From Tanypteryx hageni (lineage: Eukaryota; Arthropoda; Insecta; Odonata; Petaluridae): 64,000 nt of DNA. Below the pieces are notes generated by a model. The model searched no databases and had not been told where the DNA came from. It saw only the letters and a program-made list of their open reading frames with translations. Every line of letters starts with the position of its first letter. Positions within the stretch are counted from its first letter, which is position 1. Below, piece after piece: positions 10,633 to 22,780 of the stretch. The stretch spans positions 4,137,501 to 4,201,500 of the forward strand of contig CM054115.1 of the NCBI GenBank assembly GCA_028673005.1, written 5' to 3'. The position numbers were made by a program, and so were the translations under genes.

Positions 10633-12000
10633 TAGGGATGGGACGATCGGTTCCTAGGTTCTGCCAGTTCTCTCAAGAACCGAAATAACCGGAACCGACT
10701 GTTTATAATCCGGTTCTTCGGTTCCGGTCCTTATTTTAATAAAAAACAAGAGTGTAAAAATGCACATCATACGTGCATGCATGCAAGGCAGAGGCGTTCT
10801 ATAGTAATGGCTTAGTATAATGTCTACGAACTGAAATGCCACTGGTGATGCCAAGGAAATGTTGAATTTTTAATTCACAGATTAATTTCCTAATCAATTG
10901 TAATTAATAGAACATACGACAATTACTCGAATAGTAGCAATGTAATCTTTATGTTCACATTCATTCCTTCGTCGTAAATTACCATTTCTTTTCACTTACA
11001 AACACTGTGTATATGTAAAGAAAATACATGTTCATTTCTTCATCCTAGACAATACATTTCTTTTCACTTACTTTATAGTTATGTTATATTGTACGAAATA
11101 TAAAGAAAAGATCATTATTTGTCACCTGTAAAGTGGCACTCCCAATAAAGTCACGTAAACTATCTATATAATTTTCATAGTTTCTTTGCACCTATGTCCT
11201 AAATACCAAATTTCATCAACATCCGCTCAGTAGTATATGAGATGAAACATGCGGACAAATGGACGGACACAACCTGACCATAAGGTGTTCTTTTTTTACT
11301 TATTGTAAAGAACACCTAAAAACGATTGCGACTCAGAAGCAGACGCTACCCGAAAAGTGACCGCCTTACTCCGCCATATTTTTCTGCGACAGCATTCAAT
11401 TTTCTATGCATATATCGATGACGACATAAAATATATTTTTATGCTAGATGTGTTATCAGTTTCAAGCAGGATAACTCTGATTTTCCTTTATTTCATGAGG
11501 TAAAAGAGCATTGTAGCATGTACTAAAATCAGGACGACAAATCAGTTCAACGAATGATAGTTCCATAAAAATATCTGTCAAAAAATTGAATGATGGGTTC
11601 TGAATTTCCAGTATTCAATATTTGTTCATGACTGCGTGGTTTTATTTTGTAAAAATTCAAGCAATATCTTGAGTCAAATCCATCAGTTTAAAGTGTTACT
11701 ATAACTTATTAACAGGAATAACTTTTATTTTGTTTCGTAGTAATTTTGAATAGATACCCCATGGATAATTTTTAAATTTAACCGATTTATTGTGAACCCT
11801 AACAAAAAAGCCATGTCGGACTTTTGGAACAACTTCAGAATTGACAGTACAAATGACAAATACGCTATATGCAGCTTTTGTAAATCTAGAATTTCCCGTG
11901 GTGTATCAAAAAGCACTTCTAAGCTAACAGAATAAAACCAAGAACCAGGATCAGATTCATATAACCGGAACTGGAAAAAAGTGGAACCGTCCCATCCCTA
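10633..12000 (+). mobile_element. Non-autonomous hAT element with 8 bp target duplication
   Basis: Perfect 8 bp duplications GTTGCTAG flank it (10625-10632 and 12001-12008). Terminal repeats are TAGGGATGGGACG at the left and its complement CCGTCCCATCCCTA at the right. Eight-base duplications and TAGGG ends are typical of hAT. Only a remnant of a zinc-finger start codes for anything (11813-11935). A segment at about 11130-11330 with CATAAGGTGTTC and TAAAGAACACCTAAAAA resembles the Helitron-like sequence at 36390-36450, so a fragment of that repeat may have been captured. Confidence 0.8.
11813..11935 (+). pseudogene. BED-type zinc finger fragment of hAT transposase
   Basis: A 40-codon reading starts MSDFWNNFRIDSTNDKYAIC and continues SFCKSRISRG. 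It shows the aromatic-rich start and CxxC pair of a BED finger but stops before the distal His pair. It points to the right terminus only 65 bp away, so the rest of the transposase has been deleted. Confidence 0.55.
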
Positions 12001-12282
12001 GTTGCTAGGCAAACTATTGCACATTATGGAGAGCCTACTCATAGGAATCTTCTTATGCAGATCACTGTTATGTCCAAACAAATGTAATATATCAGACTTT
12101 CTTCTGGTATTGAGGAATGTACATAATTATTTTTTACAAACATATGATAATATTTCTTTACAAAACGTGCACATTCGAAAATATAGATACATAATCATTA
12201 TGAATACGGATGGGAAGATAGTCTCAGAAACAAAGAATGTAACACAGGTATGGAATGAATACATTAACCCTTTGCGGTCCTA

Positions 12283-12345
12283 TGTCGAGGTGGACTCGAC
12301 ATAACAATTCATTCTAGTGGATCCTATGTCGAGGTGGACTCGACA
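12283..12345 (+). repeat. Two copies of a subterminal hairpin in piggyBac B
   Basis: The 19-mer TGTCGAGGTGGACTCGACA occurs at 12283-12301 and again at 12327-12345, each preceded by CCTA. Each copy is itself an inverted repeat (TGTCGAG/CTCGACA, 5 nt loop). The first lies 15 nt from the TTAA. Confidence 0.85.
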
Positions 12346-12746
12346 CGCGACTTTATGACGATTTACGCCATCTGTGAATGATTTAGAATACTGCAAGTAT
12401 TTACGTGATTTATTTTCCGCACGGTAGATGGCTGGACAGTGATGCCGATATATATTTTTATCTATTTTAGAGGTTTTTCCCCTTAAATGACTAGTCGCTA
12501 CCTGACGCTCGACAGGTATCGCCGGTATCGATGCGTACTGAGAACGATGGGTAAGTTGTAATAGCAAAGGAGAAGAATTACATGTTTATTAATAATGAAT
12601 AGGATACTACATATATTAACGTGATATTTTTTTCTTCGCACTAGTTTACTTGGCAGTTATGTTGACACTTTTATGAGTCAGTGCCTTTGAGTGACGTCTC
12701 GAACCATTCACCGCGTAATAAAAACGGTGCGTAAACTTTTGTTATT

Positions 12747-14133
12747 ATGGATAAAAAAGTAAAGAAAACGAACCCCATGTTTGATACTAATGAATTTGAA
12801 AGTAGTGACGATGATTATATGCAAGAAATAGATGTTGATTTCGACGAGCTACAAGAAAGTGATAACGAACAAAGTGAACGACGTTCATGCGTGACCAAGC
12901 CAAGACGGAAAAAACGAAAACTCGTAGCTGATCCTGGTCCATCGAATGTTTTTTCAAGTGATTCTGATGATGACATTGTTCTTAGAAGGGTACATACAAA
13001 TGTTCCGAGAATTATTAGTGACTCGGATAGTTGTGATGATGATGCTATTTTTGACAATGATATTTGGCAAAATGTAACATATAATGACAATTACCGTTCA
13101 AAGATACATTTTGAACACGGGAATAAGACTTTAGGTCCGCAAGTTCCAGCTGCCACGACCACTCCAATTGAATTTTTCAAATTGTTTTTCACGCAAACCC
13201 TTGTAAAGAAACTCATTGCTGAAACCAACGCATATGCCAGAAAAACAATAAGCACCAAAACATTGTCTCAATATTCGATATGGCTAACCTGGACTGATGT
13301 CGTAGAGGAAGAGATGTGGGCATTTCTAGGTGTAATAATCAACATGGGGATAATTCCTTTCGCTGATATAAAGGATTATTGGTCTCAAGCATTTCATTCA
13401 AAAATCTCATTTTTCGGTAAGATCTTCACCCGCCGACGGTTTTTACAAATCTTTTGGGCACTACATTTGGAGACCATGCCCAGCTTAGATACAAGTCTAA
13501 AAACAAGAATTCAGAAAGTTAGTCATTTCCTCCATTATTTAGAAAACAGATTCAGGGAACACTTTGTGCCAGGAGAAAATATTTCTATAGATGAATCTAC
13601 TATTGGCTTCAAGGGGAAAATAGCGTTCATAACTTATAACCCAAAAAAACCTACAAAATGGGGTCTCCGTGTTTATGTTTTGGCGGACTCTTGTTGCAGT
13701 TATATATATTCATTTGTTCCATATTTTGGAAAACTTACCACAGAAGGACTGATCAAACCGCATCTGCCATTTACAAGTAGGATAGTACTACATCTTTACA
13801 ACAATCTTACACAATCAATACCTGAAGCTTCTGGTTACCATATTTCGGCAAAGGCTTCTAATGGAACTGATTGGAGATTTCCGGAGTGGTTCTGCATCCA
13901 GAAGAGGGCGACCTTTTACTTCTGACAGGGAGCAACGCTTGGATGGGAAGCTGCATATCATCATTTCACACCCAGAGGGAAAGCATAAGGACTGTTTGGT
14001 GTGCTCAAACCGGAAAGTGGCAGGTGGGAGGAAAGAAACCTGCTACATTTGTGAAACATGTGAAAGGAAACCTGGACTGCATGTTGGAGACTGTTTCAGA
14101 AGATACCACACCATGGTGAATTATAAATTGTAA
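12747..14133 (+). pseudogene. piggyBac transposase B with deleted catalytic core
   Basis: The start at ATG 12747 gives a charged N-terminus (residues 1-110, many Asp/Glu/Ser). The core follows: IEFFKLFFTQTLVKKL, EEEMWAFLGVIINMGI and FTRRRFLQIFWALHL. The first catalytic Asp is in ISIDESTIGFKG (about residue 282). At about 13845-13870 the reading jumps from GYHIS directly into the C-terminal part. The second and third Asp regions are missing and the frame changes. The Cys-rich zinc-binding tail survives in another frame (13861-14133: CLVCSNRK, CYICETCERK, CFRRYHT). This is an internal deletion derivative that could only move with help from another transposase. Confidence 0.8.
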
Positions 14134-14305
14134 AAATACGTTTCAGAGCTTGCATTTAAACACAGCAGCAAAATAAAGTAAATTTTTCAGTGTCATTTAT
14201 TACATTTTTTTTATAAAATAATATGTTTCCAAATTCAGCAAAACTATCAACATTAACTTGGACCACCTGGTACCCAAACAGAAAAAATATCTGGACCACA
14301 AAGGG

Positions 14306-15512
14306 TTAAGGAACTATACAGCAAGCAGGCAGGATCAGCAAAGATAGAACTGGAAGATGAGGAAATCATTGAAGAAGGCAACTTAGGACCAAGTATTATG
14401 GAAAGCGAAGTAGAAAAAAGTGATAGTGGAACTAAAGAAACAGAAAGCCACAGGCAGCAATGGAATACTGGCTGAGGTACTTAAAGTCATGGTATCAGAA
14501 GGACTCAAAGCGATCAAAAATTAATTAATAAGATTTACAACACAGGCGAGTGGCCTAGGGATTTCCTAGAAGTAACAATGATCCCTCTAAAGAAGAAGCC
14601 AAAGGCAATGCAATGTAAAGACTACAGAACGATAAGCCTTCTGTCACATACTTCAAAGATCATCACAGGGATTCTTAATAAAAGGCTGGAGAAAAAGGCA
14701 GAAGAAATACTAGGGGAAGATTAATTCGATTTCAGAAAAGGACGAGGAACTAGAGATGCTGTAGGAGTAATTAGAATCATATCAGGAAGGGCAATAGAGT
14801 ACAGTCAAGATATCTGCGCATGTTTCGTAGACTGGCAGAAGGCCTCTGATAGAGTAAATTGGGTAATGTTGATGAAGATATTAAAGGATATAGGTGTAGA
14901 CTGGAAAGACAGGAGACTGATCAGGAATCTATATGTGAGTCAAGTTGTAAAGGTGAGGTTGGAGAATGAGGACACCTGCAGAGTAAATACCGGTAGAGGA
15001 GTAAGACAGGGCTGCTGCCTATCGCCGACCCTATTCAATATATATGGAGAAAGTGTAATGCAAGACTTGTTAGAAGGCAAAGGAGATTTCAAAATTGGAG
15101 GAAGGATTATAAGTACAGTAAAATATGCAGATGATCAAGTACTTCTAGCAAGAAAGGAAGAGGAACTCCAGAAAATGATAAATAGACTATTAATAACAGT
15201 TAAAAAATACAGTATGGAAATAAATACAGAAAAATCCCAGGTCATTTGAATATCGGGCAAAAAGAGAATCTAAACATAAGTATTGGAGGAAGGCCTATAG
15301 AACAAGTTTCAGACTATAAATACCTTGGAAGCATCACAACAAGACAAGCAGAATGTACGGATGAGATCAGGACTAGAATAGGAAAAGCAAAAGCGGCTTT
15401 CAGAAGAAAAAAACACCTACTTACGAGGAATATAAGGGAGGATATCCGCAAGAAGTGCATAAAACGCTATGTATGAAGTATAGCTTTGTATGGTGCAGAA
15501 ACATTGGCCACC
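14306..15512 (+). pseudogene. LINE reverse transcriptase fragment
   Basis: Recognisable RT blocks in order: KDYRTISLLSHTSKII, FRKGRGTRDAVG, FVDWQKASDRVNW, RGVRQGCCLSPTLFN, the catalytic box KYADDQVLLA (YADD at 15124-15135), DYKYLGSITT and RYV..SIALYGAETL. Breaks include frame loss near 14430, TAA in place of a sense codon before FDFRKG (about 14723), TGA at 15247-15249, and a small indel near 15260. No endonuclease domain remains. Confidence 0.8.
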
Positions 15513-15569
15513 GTTTTCTCAGGGATTAAAACCTAAAACTGCAGAAATGTAAATTAACTTAAAAACTTG

Positions 15570-15775
15570 GTAATTACATGCTAAATTGTTTTTTAAAAAT
15601 TGGAAATTCTAACATAAAATGACGTGAATAGTGGGAAAACTTAAAATGAAATAATGTAAATACAGGGTTTTACTTATATTGGAATCATAGGAAAATTGAT
15701 GGGACCCATATAAAATATTGTAAATTGTGGCAAAACGTACATTCCGATAACGTATATATGGGGTTTTTACTATTT
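15570..15775 (+). repeat. Dispersed miniature-element fragment, copy 1
   Basis: This segment matches 30237-30432 over about 200 bp. Shared blocks are ATGCTAAATT, AATAGTGGGAAAACTT, TGTAAATACAGGGTTTTACTTA and AACGTATATA. It is not obviously coding. The 30 kb copy shows its terminus (see there). Confidence 0.6.
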
Positions 15776-15784
15776 ATGAAATTA

Positions 15785-16782
15785 CCGTATTAGTCTAGCC
15801 CCCCCCCGCTTTTTGGCCAAAATATTAATAAGAAAAGTAAGGGGGGAGACTATATTCACGCCCAAAAAAATAGCAAACAAAAATATCATCGCTGGCAGTG
15901 GGTATAGGTAACAATTAATGCCCTCACGTGATCTGATACTTTTACGGAGAATTTCTAGATACATATGCCTCGATAGCTAAATTCTTTTTGTTCACTCTTA
16001 GGAATCCTTGACTTAAATGTTCATATTTTCATAATAGTGGGAATTGCAGAAGTTTTTGCTTTAAAAGCGTTGATTGGCCGACTTCATCCTTTCCCTAAGT
16101 CCCAATTGTTGATATGTAGTGGTGCCACCAATCGTTGTTTTAGAGAAAACATCACTACGATAAAAGAAATTATCTTCGTTACTTGTCAATCTGTAGGCAA
16201 CTCTGTCAGCTGATCAGACGGATCATACTGTCCAGCTTGCGCAGCTGTTGATTGTATATAAGGCAATCACATTATAAAAGTATTACTTACGTAATTCAAA
16301 CTGAGGTGTTGAAAGTGTTTTAACTACCTACAGAATGTATTCCTTGATGTGATACTCTGAGGTATAAATATTTGAAGTAACAAAAATACAGGTAAAATAA
16401 ATTATAAAAAGAATATGTTAACTGGATATCTGGTGATAATTACTTTTTTATACAGGCACAATTCAAATAGCCATTGGCAACGGCATCTGAAGAATACAAA
16501 TGGAATTTAAATAACATTCATAAATGCAAAGTTTTTCGAATTTACTCCAGTAACACTTGATACATATTTAAATTATGCCTACAACTATAACACGCAAAAC
16601 ATGATGTCACCGTTTCATTGTAAATTGATAGCTCTAACTATATTGCTCGTACATATTAAAACTTGTTCTTTAGAATATTAAAAGTGAGGTCTGTAATGGA
16701 GCTCAAACTTTTTTTCCCAAAATTGAGGCTTCAGAAATGGGGGATCTTTGTTCAAGGAGGGACTATATTCAAACTAATAAGG
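15785..16782. mobile_element. TA-target DNA element with CCGTAT-type ends
   Basis: The left end is TA then CCGTATTAGTCTAG (15783-15798). The right end reads CAAACTAATAAGG then TA (to 16784), giving imperfect inverted termini CCGTATTAGTC/CCTTATTAGTT. Internal strings AGACTATATTCACGCC and GGGACTATATTCAAAC also mirror each other's neighbourhood. No transposase is seen. It appears related to 19629-20486 and 53630-58186. Confidence 0.45.
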
Positions 16783-16784
16783 TA

Positions 16785-19110
16785 TATCTTTCAAGAATTT
16801 GTTACCTTATGGAGTATATTTATCTGTAACTGGATAATTTCATTACTTATGCCCTGTGAAACATATTAGTGGACAACATGGCCAGAGCTCTGTCTCTTGA
16901 GTTGTCACTTAGTGAATTATAAATTCGCATAGAAAGATACTGAGAAAAGAGTTTCTACCACATCAAAAATATCTAAATTGATGTTATAGTTATAATGCAT
17001 AATGTTCATGATTATGAGGCATATTAAAGGGATGAAAAATGGTACAGCAAGGTATAAGTTTGGAGTCTTTTAAGTGAATGAAGCAATTTTGAAGAAAATT
17101 TGAGAACTATTTGTGAGTGTAAAGATGAAAGAATTGTAAAAGAAATCAAAAGATCTAGTCGGCAATAATAACCCTAGAGACCAATTCATCAGGAAAACAT
17201 ACATACAAAATCAGGTTCAATAATAGCCCAAAAGGCTGAATTCGCCAGAAAATACATACAAATCAGGTAGTGAAAGTTTTTCATGGAAAATATTAAATCG
17301 ACTTTCTGTTACAGGCAACACCCGAGATTTGACCATTCAATATTAGACTAATTCGAGAATTCCACCATTATACATTATAACCTCAGTTCAACTTTCAACT
17401 GGTTGAAGCTCGCCTGTTCGACCGAACGGATTGGTTGAAATGGGAACTAATTATCAATATATAATGTATCTTTTTAAATAATGTCAGTTATATTATTATT
17501 ATTTTACTTTGATGGTTTTAAATGTTGGATAGGTTACTTAATTTATCAAACTGTTTCTTTTGGAAAAGTTAATGCTACACAAAAATAGGCTTGTAAATAA
17601 AATCGAGAAATTATTCATCATGACGTAAAAATGCATATGAGTATAAAGTCAAAATAAAATTTAGCAATTATGTTTCTATGGTACAATATTGGTTAAATGC
17701 CTAAAATATGCTAAGAAAGTTTCTGAAAATGTACTTTTTGAATGTTTTCGAATGAGATTTGAATTTTCACGATAAGAAAATTTACCTTCATACCTTTCTT
17801 CGTATAAATGTGTGAATCCTGCGTCGACATCTCAACTATATGGTATTGTAAAATTTTAACGGATAACACCTCATACGCTCTGTTTCAACCATAGATGCTA
17901 CTGCTCACCGACAGAATTGTTTGTGGAATAACTCTTATATAGATAGATAACACAAAGGGGGAATCCATACTTTCTTTCCGAGATGCTGGGATGCATCCCC
18001 CAAATATAACTTATCTATGGGAAAACACTCGACATTTGACTATTTGAGATTCGGCTCCATTTCCAAGAACGCATCCTGGTCGAATCTCGGGCATTGTCTT
18101 TATTCATTAAATGACTTGATTAATGAAAATTTTGGAATTTGCAATATTTTACATTTCATTTGGATTGCTGGGCTCATCAGAAGGAAAAGCTTGGCTCTTT
18201 GTTGAAGAACTGCACTGTTGAAAGACTTGTGGATTATGTTGGCAAATTCAGTATCACCTTCCTTTGATTCACTCCAAGGAGTGGTTGGCAACTATTTTCT
18301 CATGGCAGTCCTTCTTTGGGCTGCCCAGAAAATCATGAGCACAGGCCAGATATGAGTTAACATTGATATTTCCTAGAAAATCTATCGTGTCTAATCAGTG
18401 AAAATTGTGTCTAAACAATATTTTAGCATTCAACATACAAGGTTTTATGACCAAAATTTTGACTAACTAATATGAAATCATTGTCATAAATCACAGTTTG
18501 CTTTTCTTTGTAGCTTCACCAGGTGCATAGAATGTTCTTTTTGGCTACATGCAGGCTTGCCTCTATGTTGTGGTGTGAATATAACTTCTTATCTGATCAA
18601 ATGGGCAATGCAGAAAAATGTGTTTCTTGATGTACCTACTCATGCTACTGTTGATGGCTAGCATATGAAAATGTTGTTTGTGGAAAGCTATGGTGGTGAA
18701 AAGCTAAATATTAAAATTCAACTATGATTAAAATTAAACTACTCGTTATGGATGATGAAACTGCTAGCTTTTATTACTCTTAAATGGAATGAATGTCTAA
18801 AGAGAAAGGTTATTGAGCAATGAGTAAATGAGCTGCTTTTTCAGTTGTTTTTGGGAGCCAATTGAATGCTCTTTTTAGATACTGAAATCGGGAACATTCA
18901 TATGGTGGAAACATGATATCAATATGGTATAAGTTGGATCAAAACGTTCATTGGAAAAGCTGTTAATAGCAGATTCACAACATAATTGTTGGTGACTTGA
19001 TTTGGCAGAACCAATAAAAACCCTCCACTTCCTTATTTAGTCAAAGAATAAAAACTGTCCAGAATGCGATCAATAGCAATTTTTCTTGGATTTAAGAAAT
19101 GTACTGTTTC
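16785..19110. other. Intronic sequence, no feature supported
   Basis: AT-rich, with only short ORFs. A local duplication of AGGAAAACATACATACAAA / AGAAAATACATACAAATCAGG lies near 17190-17270. Nothing resembles an exon of the host gene. Confidence 0.4.
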
Positions 19111-19114
19111 AATG

Positions 19115-19475
19115 AAAGGGCAGAGATGGTTGAGTGGCTAGAATGCTTACTTTCCTCACTGTAGGCCCTAGTTCAAATCAGAGTTTCTTGGCCACCTCAC
19201 TTGTGCATCCCGAGAAGAGCACTCTAGTAAAAGCATGTAATTGAAAGGAAAATAAAGTTGTTGCCATGATTGGTGCTTGACATTAGGAGAGCAGGCTAAT
19301 GCTAGGATTGGGTTCCTTTTCTTCTGTGTGTGGGTGGGTAATACGCTTCCCACAGTAGGAGCTGTTGCATGATAGGCTAGCAACCTATCTGTCCAAAACC
19401 ACGGACCTGACAAGAAATCCTTATTAAAAGAGGATGGTCCACAACCTCCATGGTCTGTAGTGTTTGTATGTATGT
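19115..19475 (+). mobile_element. tRNA-derived SINE candidate
   Basis: A pol III-like head is seen: A-box-like TGGTTGAGTGGC (19127-19138) and B-box-like AGTTCAAATCA (19170-19180), 43 nt apart as in a tRNA. A non-tRNA body of about 280 bp follows. It cannot fold as a normal tRNA, so a SINE is more likely than a tRNA gene. The 3' limit is a guess. Confidence 0.45.
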
Positions 19476-19628
19476 ATTTTTTCAGTGAAGGACAGATAGT
19501 AAGAATACAATCAGATGAGGGAGGGAGGTGAAGCAGCTGTTTTTGGTGACTTCTAGTGTTGGAATGAAAAGACTATGCTTGGATTGGATGGGAAGAATAA
19601 TTATAACTATTTTTTAGAATAAAAAGTA

Positions 19629-20486
19629 CTGTATTTACCCGAATCAAGAAGAAATTTTTTAAAATTTCAGCTTGCAAAAATCAGGGGGTCATCTTAAATT
19701 TGAGTACGAAATCGTATACCATCAATACATCACAGTCAATTGATTGCGCATCAATTCATGATGCATTAATTCATCACATGACAAACTATCATGCATGACA
19801 AACTAATCGCGCATCAATACATCACTTGGCAAATTCATCCCATGACAATTTCGTTATGAGACATTCATCGCAAGAGATTTGTCGCGAAACAAATTGGAAG
19901 GCAAGACACTATGACTGGTGTATGGCAGGATGTACACTTTTGATTGGGTGTCACCCCTTGCCATACACCATACTGTGTGTCTTGTGTAATTCTGGTATTA
20001 TCGAAATATAAAGAAAAATTATTTTGTGGAAAAGTGTCTCCCCCTGCTGTTCACCAATCATGGTGTATCGCAACGAATTTTTCGAGGGATGAATTGATGT
20101 ATGATGAGTTTGTCATGCGATGTATTGATGCACGGTGAATTTACACGCAACGAGTTATTATAGAACCATAGGAAGTATGATTACACATTTAATCAATGTT
20201 TTCTAAACAAATGAAACACGTGATAAAATAATTGTTTACTGAAATTTTTCATTGCAAACATACGATCCAGAATTCAGTTAATAGTCTAATTTAAAAAATA
20301 TTAAGAATAGTTTTTTACAAACAGAAATTTGAAGCAAATCATTTAAATTAATGAGCAAACTAGTATAACTAAACTGAATACATGTGTTCGAAATGTATGT
20401 CGAATATAGTCAGTGAGAAATTAGGTCATAAAATCTTTTTTCTGTTTTGACAGTCTGCTGAAAGGTTTTGATTCGGGCTTATACGG
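19629..20486. mobile_element. TA-target DNA element with CCGTAT-type ends
   Basis: The left end is TA, CTGTATTTACCCGAATCAAG (19627-19648). The right end is TTGATTCGGGCTTATACGG then TA (to 20488). These are inverted repeats over about 20 nt (CTGTATTTACCCGAATC vs CCGTATAAGCCCGAATC). The interior is rich in repeated CGCATCAATACATCA-type words and their complements (19735-19815, 20095-20135). No coding content was found. Confidence 0.6.
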
Positions 20487-20631
20487 TATATCAAGTGTAT
20501 TGTATGCATTGAAATTCTATTAGTTAAGTAGATTTATTCACAAAATTAAAATTAATGAACGAAACTCTTCTTTAAAATGTTTTTCTAATAAAATCAAATG
20601 TAATTGCTTCAAATTGTTCTTTTACTTTTAG

Positions 20632-20809
20632 GTTCCAGTGAAGGTCCGTTTGTCAGGAGGGGAAGACACTGATGGAATCGTTTATGCTCCATGCGTTGCA
20701 TCTCATGTGAATACCGTTGGATTTTCTATCATGGATTTCATTTTTGCATATCGCAATTCTGTCATCCTTGTGATTTCAACAATTGTAATAGTTCTTGTCT
20801 CTGTTTATG
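20632..20809 (+). CDS. Nup210: Host gene exon: lumenal end plus transmembrane helix of Nup210/gp210-like protein
   Basis: The acceptor TTACTTTTAG precedes 20632 and the donor G|GTGAGT follows 20809; length 178 nt, entered in phase 0 and left in phase 1. It encodes VPVKVRLSGGEDTDGIVYAP, a Cys-Val-Ala-Ser segment, and then one hydrophobic helix (NSVILVISTIVIVLVSVY). A single membrane span near the C-terminus, preceded by a large lumenal domain, is the layout of gp210, which anchors the pore complex in the nuclear envelope. The 23 kb intron that follows is filled with transposons. Confidence 0.65.
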
Positions 20810-20970
20810 GTGAGTTTTATAAGTGAAAAATATATATTTAATCTTTTCAAATTCTGAACCAATTTTTTGTTGATATCATATTTCCATATTTGCTCATGTA
20901 ATACCCACACCCCTTTTGCAATATCTGGAAAAATTAACATCCGTGTGATACCCATACTGCAACATTAGTA

Positions 20971-22191
20971 CAGGCAACTCTCATTCAACGAACGGCATGC
21001 ATTCCTGAAAATTGTTCATAAAACGAAAATTCATTGAACAATCAGGATCTTTCTGTTGACTTCCCCATTAATACTCTAGATCAGGGGTGGGCAAACTGCG
21101 GCCCACAAGAGCATTTATATGTGGCCTGCGATGCCATTTTCAAAGCCAACCGTGAAATTCACTGCAGTTAATTTCATATTTTTTTTAAATTAAGGCCTGC
21201 AAACCTACTATAGTAAAGTTAAGATGCCAAAATATTATTAACTATTGATTTTTGCTGATAGGATCCTGTGTTCTCTCAAGTAAATTCCAATGTGAACCCT
21301 AATGCATTTGAATCTTTTAATGCGGCCCTTCCAAGCACCCGCAACTGCTAATGTGGCCTGTCTCGTAAAAAGTTTGCCCACCCCTGCTCTCGAGGCTTTC
21401 CAGACAAAAGATTTTTTATTCTTCAATATATAATTCTTAGCTATTAAAATGTCTGTCAAAGCAACTACAATAGTGGATCAACTAGAAAACCGAAGCAACA
21501 AAAATCGAGCATAGAAGTATGTACAGTTCCATCTATTGTATGATACGAGAAAAATCAACTTTCGAATGAAAAACAGAACCTCCCAACACCTTCAATAAAT
21601 AATTAAAAATTCTTCATAATTTAAAAATCTTCAGGAAAATAATTAACAAAAAGTTGAACAACTATGAAAAAAGTATGAGCAAGTACGATAAATGTGGCCA
21701 TGGCAATGGCTTGAAAACAAATTCTCGTGATGTAACGATTATGTATGAACCACAAGAAAACAAATGCAACCGAACGTAGTCAATCCAAGACACATACTAA
21801 AGTATAGGATGGCTGTGGAAAACACTGCGTAGTGCACTTCTTCCTTATCGGTACACAAGAGGTCCTTCAAGTCTAAGTGGATATTTGTAAATATATTTTG
21901 AGTAACAAACAGCATGTTTGGTGATGTCATATTAAGCATCTCAAGAAATGCAGGCAATAGGAAAAATTCATGGTAAAGTGGACACACAAAGAATCCATGG
22001 GTAAACAAGATGGTCTTTGTGACCCCAAGAGCTTTCGTAAACATCCGATTTTCTTCGATTTGAGTTGGATGCATGTTATTTAGTTCGTTAAAGTGAACAG
22101 AATTTTTGGTGAAAAGTAAAGCTATGAAATTCAATTCATTCGTTAACGCGAAAATTTGTTCAACGAACATTCACTGAACGAGAGATACCTG
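20971..22191. mobile_element. Non-autonomous TA-target element (pogo/mariner-like ends)
   Basis: TA (20969-20970) is followed by CAGGCAACTCTCATTCAACG. The right end is the inverse, CACTGAACGAGAGATACCTG then TA (22192-22193). CAGG...CCTG ends and TA duplications fit Tc1/mariner/pogo. A 143-codon minus-strand ORF inside (21739-22170) shows no known motif and is probably chance. A hAT miniature element (21082-21386) is inserted in it. Confidence 0.65.
21082..21386. mobile_element. hAT miniature inverted-repeat element
   Basis: 305 bp with ends CAGGGGTGGGCAAACT and AGTTTGCCCACCCCTG, exact inverted repeats of 16 nt. The flanks CTCTAGAT (21074-21081) and CTCTCGAG (21387-21394) are an 8 bp duplication with two differences. 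The interior repeats words such as GCGGCC and TGTGGCCTG near both ends. No coding capacity. Confidence 0.8.
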
Positions 22192-22193
22192 TA

Positions 22194-22780
22194 TATTGAT
22201 GTCCCCAGGCTGCCTCTGTTTAGTAATCTATCATAAGTAGCATTTGATGACACAATTAGGGTAACGAGTCAATTTATTAAAAGTAACTTTTTAAAGAAAC
22301 TTTTTTAATTTTATTTAATGTACATAATGACGAGAAATCAAAATCTTGGGCCATTATATTACATGGAGATTACTCAAAACCCTTTTTGGGAGATGGTTTT
22401 TTGAAACTTGAAAGATCGATTAAAATACATTCAGTGATTTAAAAATGATGTAATCCTCGCCATTGTTCATACAGTACTGAAAAAATAACCTTGGTTTGGA
22501 GGACCATCAGCAGACTTAGGTATTTCCCTGCAGCATTGCAACCTTTCTCAATATGTTTCCGTAGTAACAAATTACCATTTATATCAGAAAGCAAAAAGAA
22601 TTAATTATGTAATTATTATGTAAATTTAAAACTTAATGTTTAGTGTTAAATTTCTTCCACTTTTTTATAGAATATACAGTTTCAGTGTGGGAATTTTCCT
22701 TACTTTTCCAGAAAAATTGGCATGTTCATCACAAAAATTTGCAACACTTTCACAATATGTAGTTGACAAAAAGAAATATA
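22194..22780. other. Intronic sequence, no feature seen
   Basis: AT-rich, without repeats or ORFs I could support. Confidence 0.4.

Larger units (their letters stand above)
12268..14305 (+). mobile_element. piggyBac element B, complete ends, internally deleted
   Basis: The ends are CCCTTTGCGGTCC (12268) and GGACCACAAAGGG (to 14305), flanked by TTAA at 12264-12267 and 14306-14309. These are textbook piggyBac termini and target. At 2038 bp it carries one transposase gene lacking its catalytic middle. Confidence 0.9.
12195..15512 (+). mobile_element. RTE-like LINE fragment, split by piggyBac B
   Basis: The left part (about 12195-12267) reads GKIVSETKNVTQVWNEYI. The right part (from 14306) continues KELYSKQAGSAKIELEDEE. 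Taking out 12268-14305 plus one TTAA joins them in frame (EYI-KELYS). Both 5' truncation and a 3' break near 15512 are evident. There the C-terminal reading (LYGAETL) stops and a different repeat begins. Clade assignment (RTE, possibly CR1/jockey) is from motif style only. Confidence 0.7.

Noticed and set aside
12747..13925. 392-codon ORF as a domesticated host gene
   Set aside because: It lies between intact piggyBac termini with TTAA duplications and lacks the catalytic middle; nothing suggests purifying selection.
19916..19978. Hairpin GGTGTATGGCA/TGCCATACACC as a microRNA precursor
   Set aside because: It lies inside a repeat element, has an 11 bp stem and a long unpaired loop.
21739..22170. 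143-codon minus-strand ORF
   Set aside because: It overlaps the terminal repeat of a non-autonomous element and shows no motif.
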